The notes below the pieces were generated by a model. That model saw only the letters and a program-made list of their open reading frames with translations, was not told the origin of the DNA and ran no database searches. This document shows positions 18,416 to 27,657 of a stretch of DNA of 64,000 bases, one piece after another; positions within the stretch are counted from its first letter, which is position 1, and each line of letters starts with the position of its first letter. A program made the translations under genes and the position numbers. Source of the stretch: Ruminococcus sp. (GTDB lineage Bacteria > Bacillota > Clostridia > Oscillospirales > Ruminococcaceae); the NCBI GenBank assembly GCA_017460665.1, contig JAFUAO010000061.1, positions 1 through 64,000 of the forward strand, given 5' to 3'.

Positions 18416-20926
18416 TCAACCTCCTACTACCGTGTAGCCCTTATCAGCGATCGCCTGCTTCATCTCATCAAGGTGTGCCAATTCGCCCGACAGCGTGAGG
18501 ACTGCCGTTCCCTTTTCATGGCTGGCTGTTGCCTCCTGCACCTCGTCAAAGTTTTCGAGACACTTCTTGACGGTCGCCTCGCAGTGCGGACACATCATGC
18601 CATCTATTTTCAGTGTGTATGTATTGCCGCTTAAATTCATATTTATCAGCTCCTTCACTGTATCCTTTCGTGGTCTGTCGTTTTTCGTATCGAATATTTT
18701 TGCAAGGTTCAGCCGAAGTGCATTTGTCACCACCGAAACGCTTGACAAACTCATTGCCGCCGCACCGAACATCGGATCCAGCTCCCAGCCGAAAAGCCTG
18801 ATATACGCACCTGCTGCAAGAGGTATGCCGATGACATTATAAATGAACGCCCAAAAGAGATTTTGCCTGATATTCCGCATAGTTTTACGGCTGAGTCTGA
18901 GTGCTGCGGCAGCGTCCGTCAGACGGCTTTTCATCAGAACTACATCTGCGGCATCTATGGCAATGTCCGTTCCTGCGCCGATCGCAATTCCGATATCCGC
19001 CCTTGTCAGCGCAGGAGCGTCATTGATGCCGTCGCCGATCATAGCCACCTTGCCCTGCTTTTGCAGTCGGCGGACCGCGCTTTCCTTTTCATTCGGAAGA
19101 ACCCCTGCAATGACCATATCCACACCGACTTGTCTGCCTATTGCATTTGCCGTGCGCTCGTTGTCCCCGGTAAGCATGACGGTCTTCAGCCCCATATTTT
19201 TGAACTGAGTGATCGCTTCGGGAGAATCCTCCTTGATAGTGTCTGCTACAGCTATTATTCCGAGAAGTCTGTTCTCGTCAGCAAAGAACAAAGGCGTTTT
19301 TCCCTCGTCCGCAAGTTTTTGAGCTGTTTCTTTCATTTCATTGGAGATCGTTACCTTGCTTCCGATAAACTCCGCATTTCCTCCGAAATAAGCGCTTTTC
19401 CCAAGCATTGCAGTCAGTCCGCTGCCAGAAAGCGCCTTAAAATCTGTTGCCTCAGACAGCTTTATATCATTCTCCTCAGCGTATGTAACTATAGCTTTTG
19501 CAAGGGGATGCTCGCTTTTCTGTTCGAGCGCATACGCCGTTTCGATAAGCATTTTTTCGTCCGAATCAACGGGGATAACGTTCGTGACAGACGGCTCGCC
19601 CTTTGTGATCGTTCCTGTCTTATCAAGGACAACTATCTGCGCCTTTCCCGTTTCTTCGAGTGAGACTGCGGTCTTGAAAAGAATGCCGTTCTTTGCACCC
19701 ACGCCGCTGCCCACCATGATCGAAACAGGTGTTGCAAGCCCCAATGCGCAGGGACAGCTTATCACAAGAACAGAAATTGCACGGGCCAGAGCATAGCCCA
19801 CAGTCTGCCCGACAGCAAGCCAGATCACGAGCGTTACAAGTGCAATGCCGATGACCGCAGGCACGAACACGCCCGACACTCTGTCTGCAAGCTTCGCTAT
19901 TGGCGCTTTTGTTGCGGCGGCATCGCTGACCTTTTTGATGATCTGAGAAAGCGTTGTGTCCTCGCCCACCTTGACTGCTCTGCACCGCAGAGAACCCGAC
20001 TGATTTACCGTACCTGCCGAAACGCTGTCACCTTTCAGCTTGTCTGCGGGTATGCTCTCGCCGGTCAGTGCCGATTCATCGACTGCACTGGTGCCGTCAA
20101 GAACAGTTCCGTCCACCGGGATATGCTCGCCGGGGCGTACCACAAAAACATCACCGATCTGTACCTGTTCCGCAGGGATAGTCTGCTCCTTGCCGTTGCG
20201 TTCGACCACCGCCGTTTTCGGGGAAAGCTCCATAAGTCCTTTGAGCGCATTGGTGGTTTTTCCCTTAGAATAGGCTTCAAGCGTTTTTCCAACTGTTATA
20301 AGAGTGAGGATCATCGCCGCAGCTTCAAAATAGAAGTTCATCATGTCATCCATAACGGCTTCTTCATTTCCTGCGACGACTGCCCCTGTCATGTGGAACA
20401 GCACATATACGCTCCACAAAAATGATATGCCCGACCCCATCGCCACAAGTGTGTCCATATTCGGGCTTTTGTGGATAACAGCCTTGCATCCGCTAATAAA
20501 AAATTTCTGGTTTATCACCATGATAATTGCCGTCAACAGAAGCTGCACCAGACCCATGGCCACATGATTTCCGTCTAAGAATGAAGGGAGTTTCCAGTCC
20601 CAGAGCATATGCCCCATCGAGAGATACAGCAGCGGCAGAAGGACGATTACAGATGCGACAAGCCGTTTTATCATAAGAGGAGTTTCCCTGTCGGCAAGCT
20701 CGTCTGCACGCTCTGTTGATCTTTCTTGACCTTTTACTGATGCTCCATAGCCTGCATTTTCAACCGCTTTGATGATCGCAGACGGACTTGCTGGACCCTC
20801 AACGCCCATGGAATTTGTCAGCAGGCTGACCGAAACAGAGGAAACTCCCTCCACCTCAGATACAGCCTTTTCAACTCGTGCGCTGCAAGCTGCACAGCTC
20901 ATGCCTGTTACATTATACTGTTCCAA
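18416..20926 (-). CDS. copA: Copper-translocating P1B-type ATPase with N- and C-terminal HMA domains
   Basis: CopA pumps Cu(I) out of the cytoplasm. The 836 residues contain an N-terminal metal-binding HMA domain ([11 protein letters not shown]), the actuator TGES loop, the CPC membrane motif ([12 protein letters not shown]), the phosphorylation motif [11 protein letters not shown], the SEHPLA nucleotide-binding motif and [10 protein letters not shown]. Unusually, a second HMA domain is at the extreme C-terminus ([16 protein letters not shown], about residues 768-783), like a fused CopZ chaperone. It is translated with the CC-rich lipoprotein gene 11 bp upstream. Confidence 0.95.
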   Translation of the reverse strand: MEQYNVTGMSCAACSARVEKAVSEVEGVSSVSVSLLTNSMGVEGPASPSAIIKAVENAGYGASVKGQERSTERADELADRETPLMIKRLVASVIVLLPLLYLSMGHMLWDWKLPSFLDGNHVAMGLVQLLLTAIIMVINQKFFISGCKAVIHKSPNMDTLVAMGSGISFLWSVYVLFHMTGAVVAGNEEAVMDDMMNFYFEAAAMILTLITVGKTLEAYSKGKTTNALKGLMELSPKTAVVERNGKEQTIPAEQVQIGDVFVVRPGEHIPVDGTVLDGTSAVDESALTGESIPADKLKGDSVSAGTVNQSGSLRCRAVKVGEDTTLSQIIKKVSDAAATKAPIAKLADRVSGVFVPAVIGIALVTLVIWLAVGQTVGYALARAISVLVISCPCALGLATPVSIMVGSGVGAKNGILFKTAVSLEETGKAQIVVLDKTGTITKGEPSVTNVIPVDSDEKMLIETAYALEQKSEHPLAKAIVTYAEENDIKLSEATDFKALSGSGLTAMLGKSAYFGGNAEFIGSKVTISNEMKETAQKLADEGKTPLFFADENRLLGIIAVADTIKEDSPEAITQFKNMGLKTVMLTGDNERTANAIGRQVGVDMVIAGVLPNEKESAVRRLQKQGKVAMIGDGINDAPALTRADIGIAIGAGTDIAIDAADVVLMKSRLTDAAAALRLSRKTMRNIRQNLFWAFIYNVIGIPLAAGAYIRLFGWELDPMFGAAAMSLSSVSVVTNALRLNLAKIFDTKNDRPRKDTVKELINMNLSGNTYTLKIDGMMCPHCEATVKKCLENFDEVQEATASHEKGTAVLTLSGELAHLDEMKQAIADKGYTVVGG

Positions 20927-20937
20927 AACGCCCCTCC

Positions 20938-21231
20938 TTACTCGCCGCAGCAGCTGCCGATCTCAGAAATATTGGGAGAACAGCAGCCCGGAACTCTGTC
21001 CTCGTCCACTGCTGTGTCCAAGCTTGTCTGAGGCGTACAGCACTCTTCATTCGCAGCTCCGTCAGCGACAGAGATCTGCTGCGCAGTTGTTGTTTCATAA
21101 GCAGTCTCATTCTGAGAAGCAGTAGTGACTTCTGCGCCGACCGGTTCAAGAACTGCCTGTTCAATATCTGTTCCGCAGGAACTGAGCATCAGGCATATTA
21201 CAGCCGAGATAAAAATGATAGATCTTTTCAT
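20938..21231 (-). CDS. Small CC-rich lipoprotein in copper operon
   Basis: A 97-residue predicted lipoprotein not recognised as a named family. The signal peptide ends in LMLSSC (Cys about residue 19). A Thr/Gln/Glu-rich spacer leads to three evenly placed double cysteines: EECCTPQ, PGCCSPN and GSCCGE at the C-terminus. This pattern suggests soft-metal binding outside the membrane. It lies between the SafE-cupredoxin gene (13 bp) and copA (11 bp), which supports a copper-binding or transfer role by context only. Confidence 0.72.
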   Translation of the reverse strand: MKRSIIFISAVICLMLSSCGTDIEQAVLEPVGAEVTTASQNETAYETTTAQQISVADGAANEECCTPQTSLDTAVDEDRVPGCCSPNISEIGSCCGE

Positions 21232-21244
21232 AGTGACCGTCTCC

Positions 21245-22561
21245 TTACTTTGTAACGTGAATACTTCCGTATATCATTCCCATCCAGCAGGAATAGCTTA
21301 TTTCTCCTGCATCTTCGGGAGTGAATTCAATGATATTATTCCCCTCGTGAAATTCATATTCCAGACCGATATCTTTACATACGATCATGTAATTACAGCC
21401 ATTGATGCTGCTTTTTTCAGCGTGGATATTCCAGCGTACAGGAACACCTGCCTTCACAGTTATCTCGGGATACTTTCCCGGTGTCAGCTCGCTTTCAACG
21501 ATCTGAACACCGCCGATATCCACCGCTGTGTCCTTTGCTGAGCCTGCTGATGCTAGCGCTGTCGGCAGCAAACCGCTCAATACGCCGCCCTGCGTCAGCA
21601 GAGCCAGACCCATAACTGCGACAACTACTGCTCCAACGCTTTGGACGGCATGAGCGAACTTCTTTCCAAGAGCCGCCACAAGAGAGCCAAGCCCCAGCAT
21701 CAGCGGCAAAGTTCCGAGACTGAACAGCAGCATTGACAGACCACCCTTTATGGGACTTCCGCTTGCAAGTGCGATCAGCCACATTGCCTGTAACGGTCCA
21801 CAGGGCATGATACCGTTCAGCAGTCCGACTATGAATGGTGCCTTTTCCTTTGCCGAAGCTCTGCCGAATATCCTGACAATTTTTTTCGGCAACGGTACGG
21901 AAAATCTTTGCAGCCATGAAAATGCACCGACAAGCCGAAGTCCCATGATAAGCAGCATAACTCCTACAATGATCTTGATGATACCCTGCAATGTAAGAGG
22001 GAGCGATAATCCGGAGCCACCGACAAAATATCCGATTGTTCCGAGTACCGCACCTATCGCCGTGTATGAAACTACTCTACCAAAATTATATAAAAACGGT
22101 CTGACAATGCTGTGCTTCCCCTTTGGATCGGGTATGCTCTGAGAAAGGCTGATACCGCCGCACATGGCAATACAATGCACCGAGGTCACTGCGCCTATGA
22201 GAAACAGCGCACCGTAGCCCATTCCTGACCGTGCAAGCTGTGAGGGGGCGAGCTTGTTTAGCAGCCCTGTATATTGCAGCAGCATATAGAGTACCATGAT
22301 CGCTGCAAGTGATAATAGACCTTTGATCGGCAAGCCGCTGTCCGCCAAGCCTGCGACCTTGTATCCCTCATTTTCAATTACTTTTACGATATTGTCATAG
22401 GGGACGGAATTGTCGCTTTCAAAGTCTGCTTTGGCTTTTTTGTAGCTTACGTTGATGTTATGAACGCCTTTCATATTCTGCAAGGCTTTGGCTATCTTAT
22501 GTTCACACTGAACGCAGTACATTCCAGATATTTTCAAGTGATATGCTGTTCTTTCTGCCAT
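21245..22561 (-). CDS. HMA - SafE/UreH-type membrane - cupredoxin fusion protein
   Basis: A 438-residue three-part protein. An N-terminal HMA domain carries GMYCVQCEHKI. About eight membrane helices of the sulfite-exporter/urease-accessory (UreH_2, DsbD-like) type follow, with VTSVHCIAMCGGI and the GIMPCGPLQAMW loop. The C-terminus is a cupredoxin-like domain ending in ISYSCWMGMIYGSIHV with Cys and Met ligands. I choose ATG 22561, behind GAGGTGAGG, not the upstream ATG at 22585. First gene of the operon; likely exports or inserts copper, or passes reducing power across the membrane. Confidence 0.85.
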   Translation of the reverse strand: MAERTAYHLKISGMYCVQCEHKIAKALQNMKGVHNINVSYKKAKADFESDNSVPYDNIVKVIENEGYKVAGLADSGLPIKGLLSLAAIMVLYMLLQYTGLLNKLAPSQLARSGMGYGALFLIGAVTSVHCIAMCGGISLSQSIPDPKGKHSIVRPFLYNFGRVVSYTAIGAVLGTIGYFVGGSGLSLPLTLQGIIKIIVGVMLLIMGLRLVGAFSWLQRFSVPLPKKIVRIFGRASAKEKAPFIVGLLNGIMPCGPLQAMWLIALASGSPIKGGLSMLLFSLGTLPLMLGLGSLVAALGKKFAHAVQSVGAVVVAVMGLALLTQGGVLSGLLPTALASAGSAKDTAVDIGGVQIVESELTPGKYPEITVKAGVPVRWNIHAEKSSINGCNYMIVCKDIGLEYEFHEGNNIIEFTPEDAGEISYSCWMGMIYGSIHVTK

Positions 22562-22686
22562 AGACCTCACCTCACGATATATCATAACAGGTAATTATGT
22601 GTTTTTTATGTGCATATAGGCTCTGGAAAAACTTTTATTGAAACACTTGATCTTTATACAGAAACAAACAGCTTCTGAAAAAAACA

Positions 22687-22730
22687 GAGCTATGGCTTCC
22701 GTATTCGGTCACGGAGGACATAGCCCTTTT
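22687..22730. terminator. Hairpin terminator, strong on minus strand
   Basis: GCTATG...TTCCGT pairs with ACGGAG...CATAGC. The minus strand continues TCTGTTTTTTT and the plus strand CCTTTTCTT. It separates the ABC remnant from the copper operon. Confidence 0.75.
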
Positions 22731-22814
22731 CTTATGTTATGTTTGTGTTCTTACAGCGAACATACACCAACACTTTACGATCGATCAAAAAGTGTAATAA
22801 ACAGACGATTTTGC

Positions 22815-22893
22815 TATAATAAGATCCCCTATTTGATGGCGGCACTAATTGAAAGGCATACAGATACTTAATTGGTATTTGTATGCCTTTTTT
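22815..22893 (+). terminator. Hairpin terminator on plus strand, overlapping the ABC remnant end
   Basis: AAAGGCATAC...GATAC (22852-22867) pairs with GTAT...TGTATGCCTTT (22875-22890), ending in a six-T run. A TATAAT box lies just upstream at 22815-22820, but no convincing -35 is present, so a tiny plus-strand RNA of about 65 nt is possible yet weakly supported. The minus-strand ABC frame reads straight through this hairpin. Confidence 0.6.
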
Positions 22894-23534
22894 ACATATT
22901 CATAGTGAAAGCAGAATAGACAGCCATGTTTTCTTTTTCGCACGGACGGTATCTCCTCCGGCTCTGTCAGGTCGAAAATGCGGATATGTCCGCCTTCTGT
23001 TTCCTCCACACGGGAAAAATTACCGGTAAGGAGCAGTTTAGTTCTGCTTATCGGCTCGTCCAGTATCAGCAGAGCAGGGTCGCCCAGCAGGGCCATTGCG
23101 ATGCCGACTCTCTGCTTCATGCCGAGGGAGCATTTCTTGAATTTGAGCTTTGCGTTGTCCTCCATGCGGACGATCTTCAATACACGCCGAATTTCCTCAT
23201 CTCTGTTTTCAAGACCTAAGTTGATCGCCTGCATCATCAGATTCTGATAAATACTTGAATTTGGAAAGCAGCCTGCGTTCTCGATAAGCGCACCGACACG
23301 AACTCTAACACCCGGATTATTGTATTGCTTTCCAAACAGACGTATTTTTCCGCTGTCGGGCACAAGATGTCCGCAGATGAGCTTTTCGGTGGTGGACTTG
23401 CCCGAACCGTTTTCGCCGATAAAGCCGTATATCGCACCGACGTGGACGGTCATATCCAGTCCGTCCAGCGCATACAGTCCCCGGAAGGATTTGGTCAGCC
23501 CCCTTATCTCAATTGCGTTGATGTTATCGCTCAT
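22845..23534 (-). pseudogene. Truncated ABC transporter ATPase (BcrA/lantibiotic-immunity type)
   Basis: The first 170 residues are a normal ABC ATPase: Walker A GENGSGKST, Q-loop region, signature CSLGMKQRVGIAMALLGD and Walker B LLILDEPIS. Directly after Walker B the expected GLDP D-loop and H-loop are missing, replaced by RTKLLLTGNFSRVEETEGG and a tail that ends inside a terminator hairpin. No permease gene is present. The protein could bind but probably not hydrolyse ATP properly. GGGAGTG precedes ATG 23534. I call it a deletion remnant. Confidence 0.7.
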
Positions 23535-23631
23535 ACACTCACTCCCTTTTGCAGTTGTTGGTATTATGATACCAATTGGCTGTTTGAAAAATGTTGCAGA
23601 AATGTTTGAGAAATGTTAAAATGCGCAGTAT

Positions 23632-25020
23632 TTACTCCGATTCGCTGTTCTTCTTTATCCCAAACAAGCTGACGAAAAGCATGATAACGGAAACAAGCGC
23701 CATACCTAAAAATGCCATATTAAGACCGTGTATGCCTGCATTTTCTCCGTATTTTTCTGCACTGACCGATGAAACAAATGTCATGATACCGACAAAAACA
23801 GCAGAGCCGATCGCTCCGGCGATGGTTCGGAGCGATGTGATCAAAGCGTTTCCGTGAGCCGTATTGTCCGAGCTGATACCCGTTACGCCCCATGTGACAA
23901 ACGGCATCATCACACAGCCTATGGAGATGCAGCGTATGATAAACAATGCAGAAGCAACCCATACCGGAGTTTCAAGTGTGATGAGGAACATTCCGACAGA
24001 GCTGAGCAAAAGCCCGATCGCACCGCTCACCGCAAGCTTCTTCATGCCGACTTTGTCATATATTTTCCCTGCAAACGGGCTGACGATCGCCATTGCAAGC
24101 GATCCCGGAAGTGTTACCAAGCCCGATACGGTCGCGGATCTTCCGAGGATCGTCTGCACATATAACGGCATGATCACAGAACCGCCCATCATAACGAAAT
24201 ACAGAAACATACTTCCGAGTACGCTTATCGTAAATCTTTTGTTGGAAAATACCCGCAGTTCCAGAAACGGCTGCTCCATTTTCAGCTGACGGAGGATAAA
24301 AAACGCACTCCCTATTATCCCGATCATCAGCGGAACGGCGGATACCGGGTTTGTAATTCCCCGGCTGATATTTCCGATGCCTAATGTGAGACCGCCGAAG
24401 GCAAATATACTCAATATAAACGAGACTACGTCAAACCGCCTGTTTTCCGTATCGAGCACATCGTCAAAGCAGATAAAGGCAAATATCAATGCCGCTGTCA
24501 GGATACAAAGGGTCACTATAAAGATCATACGCCACCCCACCGTATCTACAAACAGTCCCGCTATCGTCGGAGCGATGACCGGGGCGGCGCCTACCGATAA
24601 TCCGTACCAGCCCATGATCGTTCCCTTTCTTTCGGGAGGATAGATGGTCAGAAGAACTACCTGTGCAAGAGAGGTGGTAATGCCGTTGCTGCAAGCCTGA
24701 AGCACCCGCCCTGCCATTAACATGGGAAAGCTGTTTGCAGCCGTACAAACGATAAGACCTGCCACCAGAATAAACAATGCCGTGATGTACAGTTTTTTTG
24801 TTGAAAATCGTTTTATGAGAAAAGCGGTCAGCGGCATCGTTATCCCCATAACAAGGGAATAGATACTTGTCAGCCACTGTCCCTTTGCCGCGTCGATCCC
24901 GAACTCTGCAATGATCGGAGGCAGCGCAGTTGTGAGAGCCGTAGATAAAAAAGATGTGGCAATACAGGTTATCAGCAGGTTCAAGAATATAAGCGTCCTT
25001 TTTCTATCGTTTATTTCCAT
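23632..25020 (-). CDS. MFS drug efflux transporter, DHA2 (EmrB/QacA) family
   Basis: A 462-residue, 14-helix major facilitator. Family features are the N-terminal ALTTALPPIIAEFGID stretch, the motif-A-like loop FLIKRFSTKKLYI, and motif C-type GLSVGAAPVIAPTIAGLFVD. I choose ATG 25020, with AGGAG 8 nt upstream, over ATG 25026. It is divergently transcribed from a TetR gene, the usual layout for a drug-inducible proton antiporter. The substrate cannot be read from the sequence. Confidence 0.9.
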   Translation of the reverse strand: MEINDRKRTLIFLNLLITCIATSFLSTALTTALPPIIAEFGIDAAKGQWLTSIYSLVMGITMPLTAFLIKRFSTKKLYITALFILVAGLIVCTAANSFPMLMAGRVLQACSNGITTSLAQVVLLTIYPPERKGTIMGWYGLSVGAAPVIAPTIAGLFVDTVGWRMIFIVTLCILTAALIFAFICFDDVLDTENRRFDVVSFILSIFAFGGLTLGIGNISRGITNPVSAVPLMIGIIGSAFFILRQLKMEQPFLELRVFSNKRFTISVLGSMFLYFVMMGGSVIMPLYVQTILGRSATVSGLVTLPGSLAMAIVSPFAGKIYDKVGMKKLAVSGAIGLLLSSVGMFLITLETPVWVASALFIIRCISIGCVMMPFVTWGVTGISSDNTAHGNALITSLRTIAGAIGSAVFVGIMTFVSSVSAEKYGENAGIHGLNMAFLGMALVSVIMLFVSLFGIKKNSESE

Positions 25021-25188
25021 GATCATAACTCCTTTTTCGCTTTTTGGTTTTCATTTGATAAGATTTTCATTTTTCTTCCTGATTTTAATATCATATACAG
25101 CGAGACAGCGATATAAGTAAGACAAATAAAGCCGCCGCTTACAGTGAACATAGTGTCTGTAAATAATCTCTGATCTCTTTAAAAGCGG

Positions 25189-25217
25189 TTGACATTTGTG
25201 CGATATTGTTGTATAAT
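25189..25217 (+). promoter_or_regulatory. Consensus promoter for TetR gene in 327-bp divergent intergenic region
   Basis: TTGACA (25189-25194), 17-bp spacer, TATAAT (25212-25217): both hexamers perfect. The leader to ATG 25348 is about 125 nt and AT-rich. The rest of 25021-25347 holds the MFS leader; I could not pick a firm operator or minus-strand promoter in it. Confidence 0.75.
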
Positions 25218-25347
25218 ATCCTTGAAATATTATATACACTTGTTCCCGTCAACTATTATATCATAGTACATCTGTTGATTCAAGCATTTGAAGAACACTT
25301 TAAACACATCTTGAGATCTGTTTCATATATGTGAAAGGAGACAATGC

Positions 25348-25875
25348 ATGAGTACCCACGAGGATGCTGAAAGAACAAAGAAATATATTACCGAAGCTCT
25401 GTTCCAGCTAATGAAAACAACTCCGTATGAAAAGATAACGATCCTTGAGATCGCAAAAAAAGCAGGCGTGGGCAGGGTGACATATTACCGCCATTTCAAA
25501 AGCAAGAATGACATCATCATACAGTATTTCAGCAAAGAGACAGCCGCTTTTGCCTTACTTTTTCCCAAAAAGCCTCAGACAAAGGACGATTACTACGAGC
25601 TGCTCTTTACCGTTTTCCATTTCCTGCGTGAAAAGAAAGAGCTTATGCAGCTTATCCAAAAAGCAGGGCTTGAAATGATATATCTGGATTTTTTGAATCA
25701 GACGCTTCTCGAAAATTTTGAGGTCAGCCAAAGAAAAGAAACAGTATATTCTGCTTACTATGCCGCAGGCTGTCTGTTCAACGTTTCCATGCAGTGGGTG
25801 AAAAACGACTGTAAGGAGTCCGTCAAATTCATTGCTGATACTTATTATGAGCACGTTTTTTCGGATTTTAATTGA
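25348..25875 (+). CDS. TetR family transcriptional regulator
   Basis: A 175-residue repressor-type protein. The N-terminal helix-turn-helix reads ILEIAKKAGVGRVTYYRHFKSKNDII (residues 32-57), typical of TetR proteins, followed by a variable helical ligand domain. AAAGGAG lies upstream of ATG 25348. It is divergent from the MFS pump and most likely controls it and itself. Confidence 0.9.
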   Translation: MSTHEDAERTKKYITEALFQLMKTTPYEKITILEIAKKAGVGRVTYYRHFKSKNDIIIQYFSKETAAFALLFPKKPQTKDDYYELLFTVFHFLREKKELMQLIQKAGLEMIYLDFLNQTLLENFEVSQRKETVYSAYYAAGCLFNVSMQWVKNDCKESVKFIADTYYEHVFSDFN

Positions 25876-25878
25876 AAA

Positions 25879-25910
25879 GGGACTGCTGTGGTCACAGCAG
25901 TCCCCGATTT
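25879..25910 (+). terminator. Hairpin after TetR gene
   Basis: GGGACTGCTGTG (25879-25890) pairs perfectly with CACAGCAGTCCC (25893-25904). The following T-run is short (CGATTT), so it is a strong hairpin but a modest intrinsic terminator. Confidence 0.65.
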
Positions 25911-26026
25911 GTATCAAAAACAATTTACTCTTTTCAGCTACAGCGGCAGATCCTTCATAAACAGTATATTTGAAATCATGATTTGTATAATGCACGGAAT
26001 GAAAATAGCGTCCCAGAAAAACTGAG

Positions 26027-26350
26027 ATGCGAAATTGGCTGCGCAAGCTGATGCTCATCGGCACGGGCGGTCTAACATTGTTCCCAGGCACTCCGCTTCT
26101 GGAAGAAGCACATAGGGGCGAGTTTTCACCTCTGTCCGAAAAGGAAATGCTGATCGAACTGAAAACCTTTGTCGAGAACCTGACCTGTGACTGCACATCC
26201 ATCACACACCATACCGTTTCAGGTAAGAACCTGATAGGTCCGAATCTTCTAAAACGCAAGAAAAGTATCATTTCTGCACTACAATATGAAATTGATAGTG
26301 GTGATATTGAAGCTATGGCGGCTATCAGAAGAAGCAAGAGGTCACTATGA
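26027..26350 (+). pseudogene. 3' remnant of a radical SAM protein gene
   Basis: The 107 residues match only the C-terminal part of an Elp3/HemN-like radical SAM protein: LFPGTPLLEEAHRGEFSPLSEKEMLIELK then HHTVSGKNLIGPNLLKRKKSIISAL. The radical SAM core with its CxxxCxxC cluster is missing, and no start signal or upstream frame restores it. It ends in an ATGA overlap with a second remnant (DUF3795), so both come from one broken operon. Confidence 0.65.
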
Positions 26351-26415
26351 GTGTCAAGGGATCTGAGCGCAATGACGTGTTTTTTTCTCTATGTTGGCTT
26401 AGAATGTTTGACTGA
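26347..26415 (+). pseudogene. 5' remnant of a DUF3795-type gene
   Basis: A 22-residue frame reading MSVKGSERNDVFFSLCWLRMFD then stop. The SERNDVFFSLC start resembles the beginning of small Cys-rich DUF3795 proteins (RNxFFALCGLNCGLCP), broken where the cysteine motif should begin. ATGA-coupled to the radical SAM remnant. Confidence 0.4.
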
Positions 26416-26458
26416 TACATGGAAAACGAACAAGCTGTCAAAAGAAAGAAAAAACAGC

Positions 26459-26493
26459 TTGAAAAAACGGCAAGGAAAGTGCTTCTCCTTGCC
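26459..26493 (-). terminator. Terminator for the minus-strand gene at 26501
   Basis: On the minus strand GGCAAGGA, a 9-nt loop and TCCTTGCC are followed by GTTTTTTC. It lies 7 bp beyond the stop codon. Confidence 0.85.
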
Positions 26494-26500
26494 ATACAGA

Positions 26501-26971
26501 TCATAATAACTTCAATTCGTCTTTTAGAAATTGCGGATCATATCTTTTTCTATATTCCTTTATCATGATCCTTATTATTTTTCTCTTTTTAACCTCGTCG
26601 ATCAAAACCGAAGGAATATTATGTGTTGCATCACATAGTAAATACGACCGGCTCATATCATCACAACTATCCAACATCTCACGAAGTATTGCGGATATTA
26701 TGGAATAGACAACTTCTTGTTTTATGATATATACGTTTGTTGGATATGCGTTATCAACTAACAGCCATGAAAGGATTTCATCGATCTCATTATAATATGG
26801 TCTAATTATTTTTCTAATGTTATTATGGTCAACGTAACGGACTTGTGGTGTCATTGTGTAATCAATAATATCATTTAGTGCAGACTTATAATCAGATAAA
26901 CGTTCTGGCTTGCTCCGAAAAAATATAAATAGAGCTTGTAAATCATAGAAATCATAATTTATAAGATACAT
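26501..26971 (-). CDS. Hypothetical protein, AT-rich
   Basis: A 156-residue protein not recognised. It is rich in Ile, Tyr, Lys and Asp, has no signal peptide, no long hydrophobic segment and no familiar motif; a YKSALNDIIDY stretch and the KKRKIIRIMIKEYRKRYDPQ tail suggest a mostly helical, basic-ended protein. Codon use is markedly more AT-rich than flanking genes, a sign of transfer. A strong terminator follows and it has its own direction, so it is probably a real, independently expressed gene. Confidence 0.6.
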   Translation of the reverse strand: MYLINYDFYDLQALFIFFRSKPERLSDYKSALNDIIDYTMTPQVRYVDHNNIRKIIRPYYNEIDEILSWLLVDNAYPTNVYIIKQEVVYSIISAILREMLDSCDDMSRSYLLCDATHNIPSVLIDEVKKRKIIRIMIKEYRKRYDPQFLKDELKLL

Positions 26972-27061
26972 ACCATATCACCTGTAAATCCTACTGAACA
27001 AGTTGCGAAATGCCTTCTTTTTTAAATTATAGATCACAGTTTGGAAAAAGTCAACAACTTC

Positions 27062-27181
27062 ATGAAAAAGAAAGGAAATGAGTGGCTTCATATTCACGCA
27101 AACAGTCGTGGACACATATCCTGTGCGATAGAAAGTATTAGCAGCCAAGCCCCTAGAGCATTTTCTAAGGGTCCCACTTGA
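27062..27181 (+). CDS. Possible 39-residue ORF or gene scrap
   Basis: ATG 27062 opens a 39-residue frame (GNEWLHIHANSRGHISCAIE...), preceded by AT-rich DNA with no clear Shine-Dalgarno. The amino-acid order looks protein-like and not random, but I do not recognise it. It may be another remnant like those at 26027-26415. Confidence 0.25.
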   Translation: MKKKGNEWLHIHANSRGHISCAIESISSQAPRAFSKGPT

Positions 27182-27194
27182 ATTTTATGCCACT

Positions 27195-27527
27195 TTAATT
27201 TCTGTTCTTATCTCCCCACTCACACATCATATCCAGGATCGGGATCAGTGACTTTCCACGCTCGGTAAGCGAGTATTCTACTTTTGGCGGGATCTGCGGA
27301 TACTCCTCACGGTGAACAAGACCGTCCGCTTCCAGCTCTTTGAGGTTATGGCTCAAAGTCTTGTAGGAAATATCTCCGATGTACTTCTTCATCTCGTTGA
27401 AACGGACGATCCCGAACTCCATAAGCGTATAGAGAATGATCATCTTGTATTTCCCATTGATCAGCGACAGCGTGTAGCTGAAGCCTGTGGTATCAAGGCT
27501 CTCGTCTGCGATACAGCGTCCTAACAT
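27195..27527 (-). CDS. HxlR family transcriptional regulator
   Basis: A 110-residue winged-helix regulator of the HxlR/YodB type. The core reads LSLINGKYKMIILYTLMEFGIVRFNEMKKYIGDISYKTLSHNLKEL, then the wing (REEYPQIPPKVEYSLTERGKSL). One Cys near the N-terminus (GRCIADE) is the position used for electrophile or thiol sensing in several relatives. It is divergent from the lumazine-binding-like/nitroreductase cluster, its likely target. AAAGGAG precedes ATG 27527. Confidence 0.9.
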   Translation of the reverse strand: MLGRCIADESLDTTGFSYTLSLINGKYKMIILYTLMEFGIVRFNEMKKYIGDISYKTLSHNLKELEADGLVHREEYPQIPPKVEYSLTERGKSLIPILDMMCEWGDKNRN

Positions 27528-27573
27528 CTTTTACACTCTCCTTTAGGTAAGTATATAACCTCGATGTGCGTAC

Positions 27574-27601
27574 TTGACAGAAGTTATGTTTGTGCTATAA
27601 T
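27574..27601 (+). promoter_or_regulatory. Promoter for the reductase cluster, with possible HxlR operator
   Basis: TTGACA (27574-27579), 16-bp spacer, TATAAT (27596-27601). Just upstream, AGGTAAGTATATAACCT (27544-27560) is an imperfect inverted repeat suited to an HxlR dimer. Confidence 0.65.
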
Positions 27602-27657
27602 TATAATACAGGCAGGCGAAAAAGTCAAGCCTGAAATGACAATTGGAGGTATTTATC

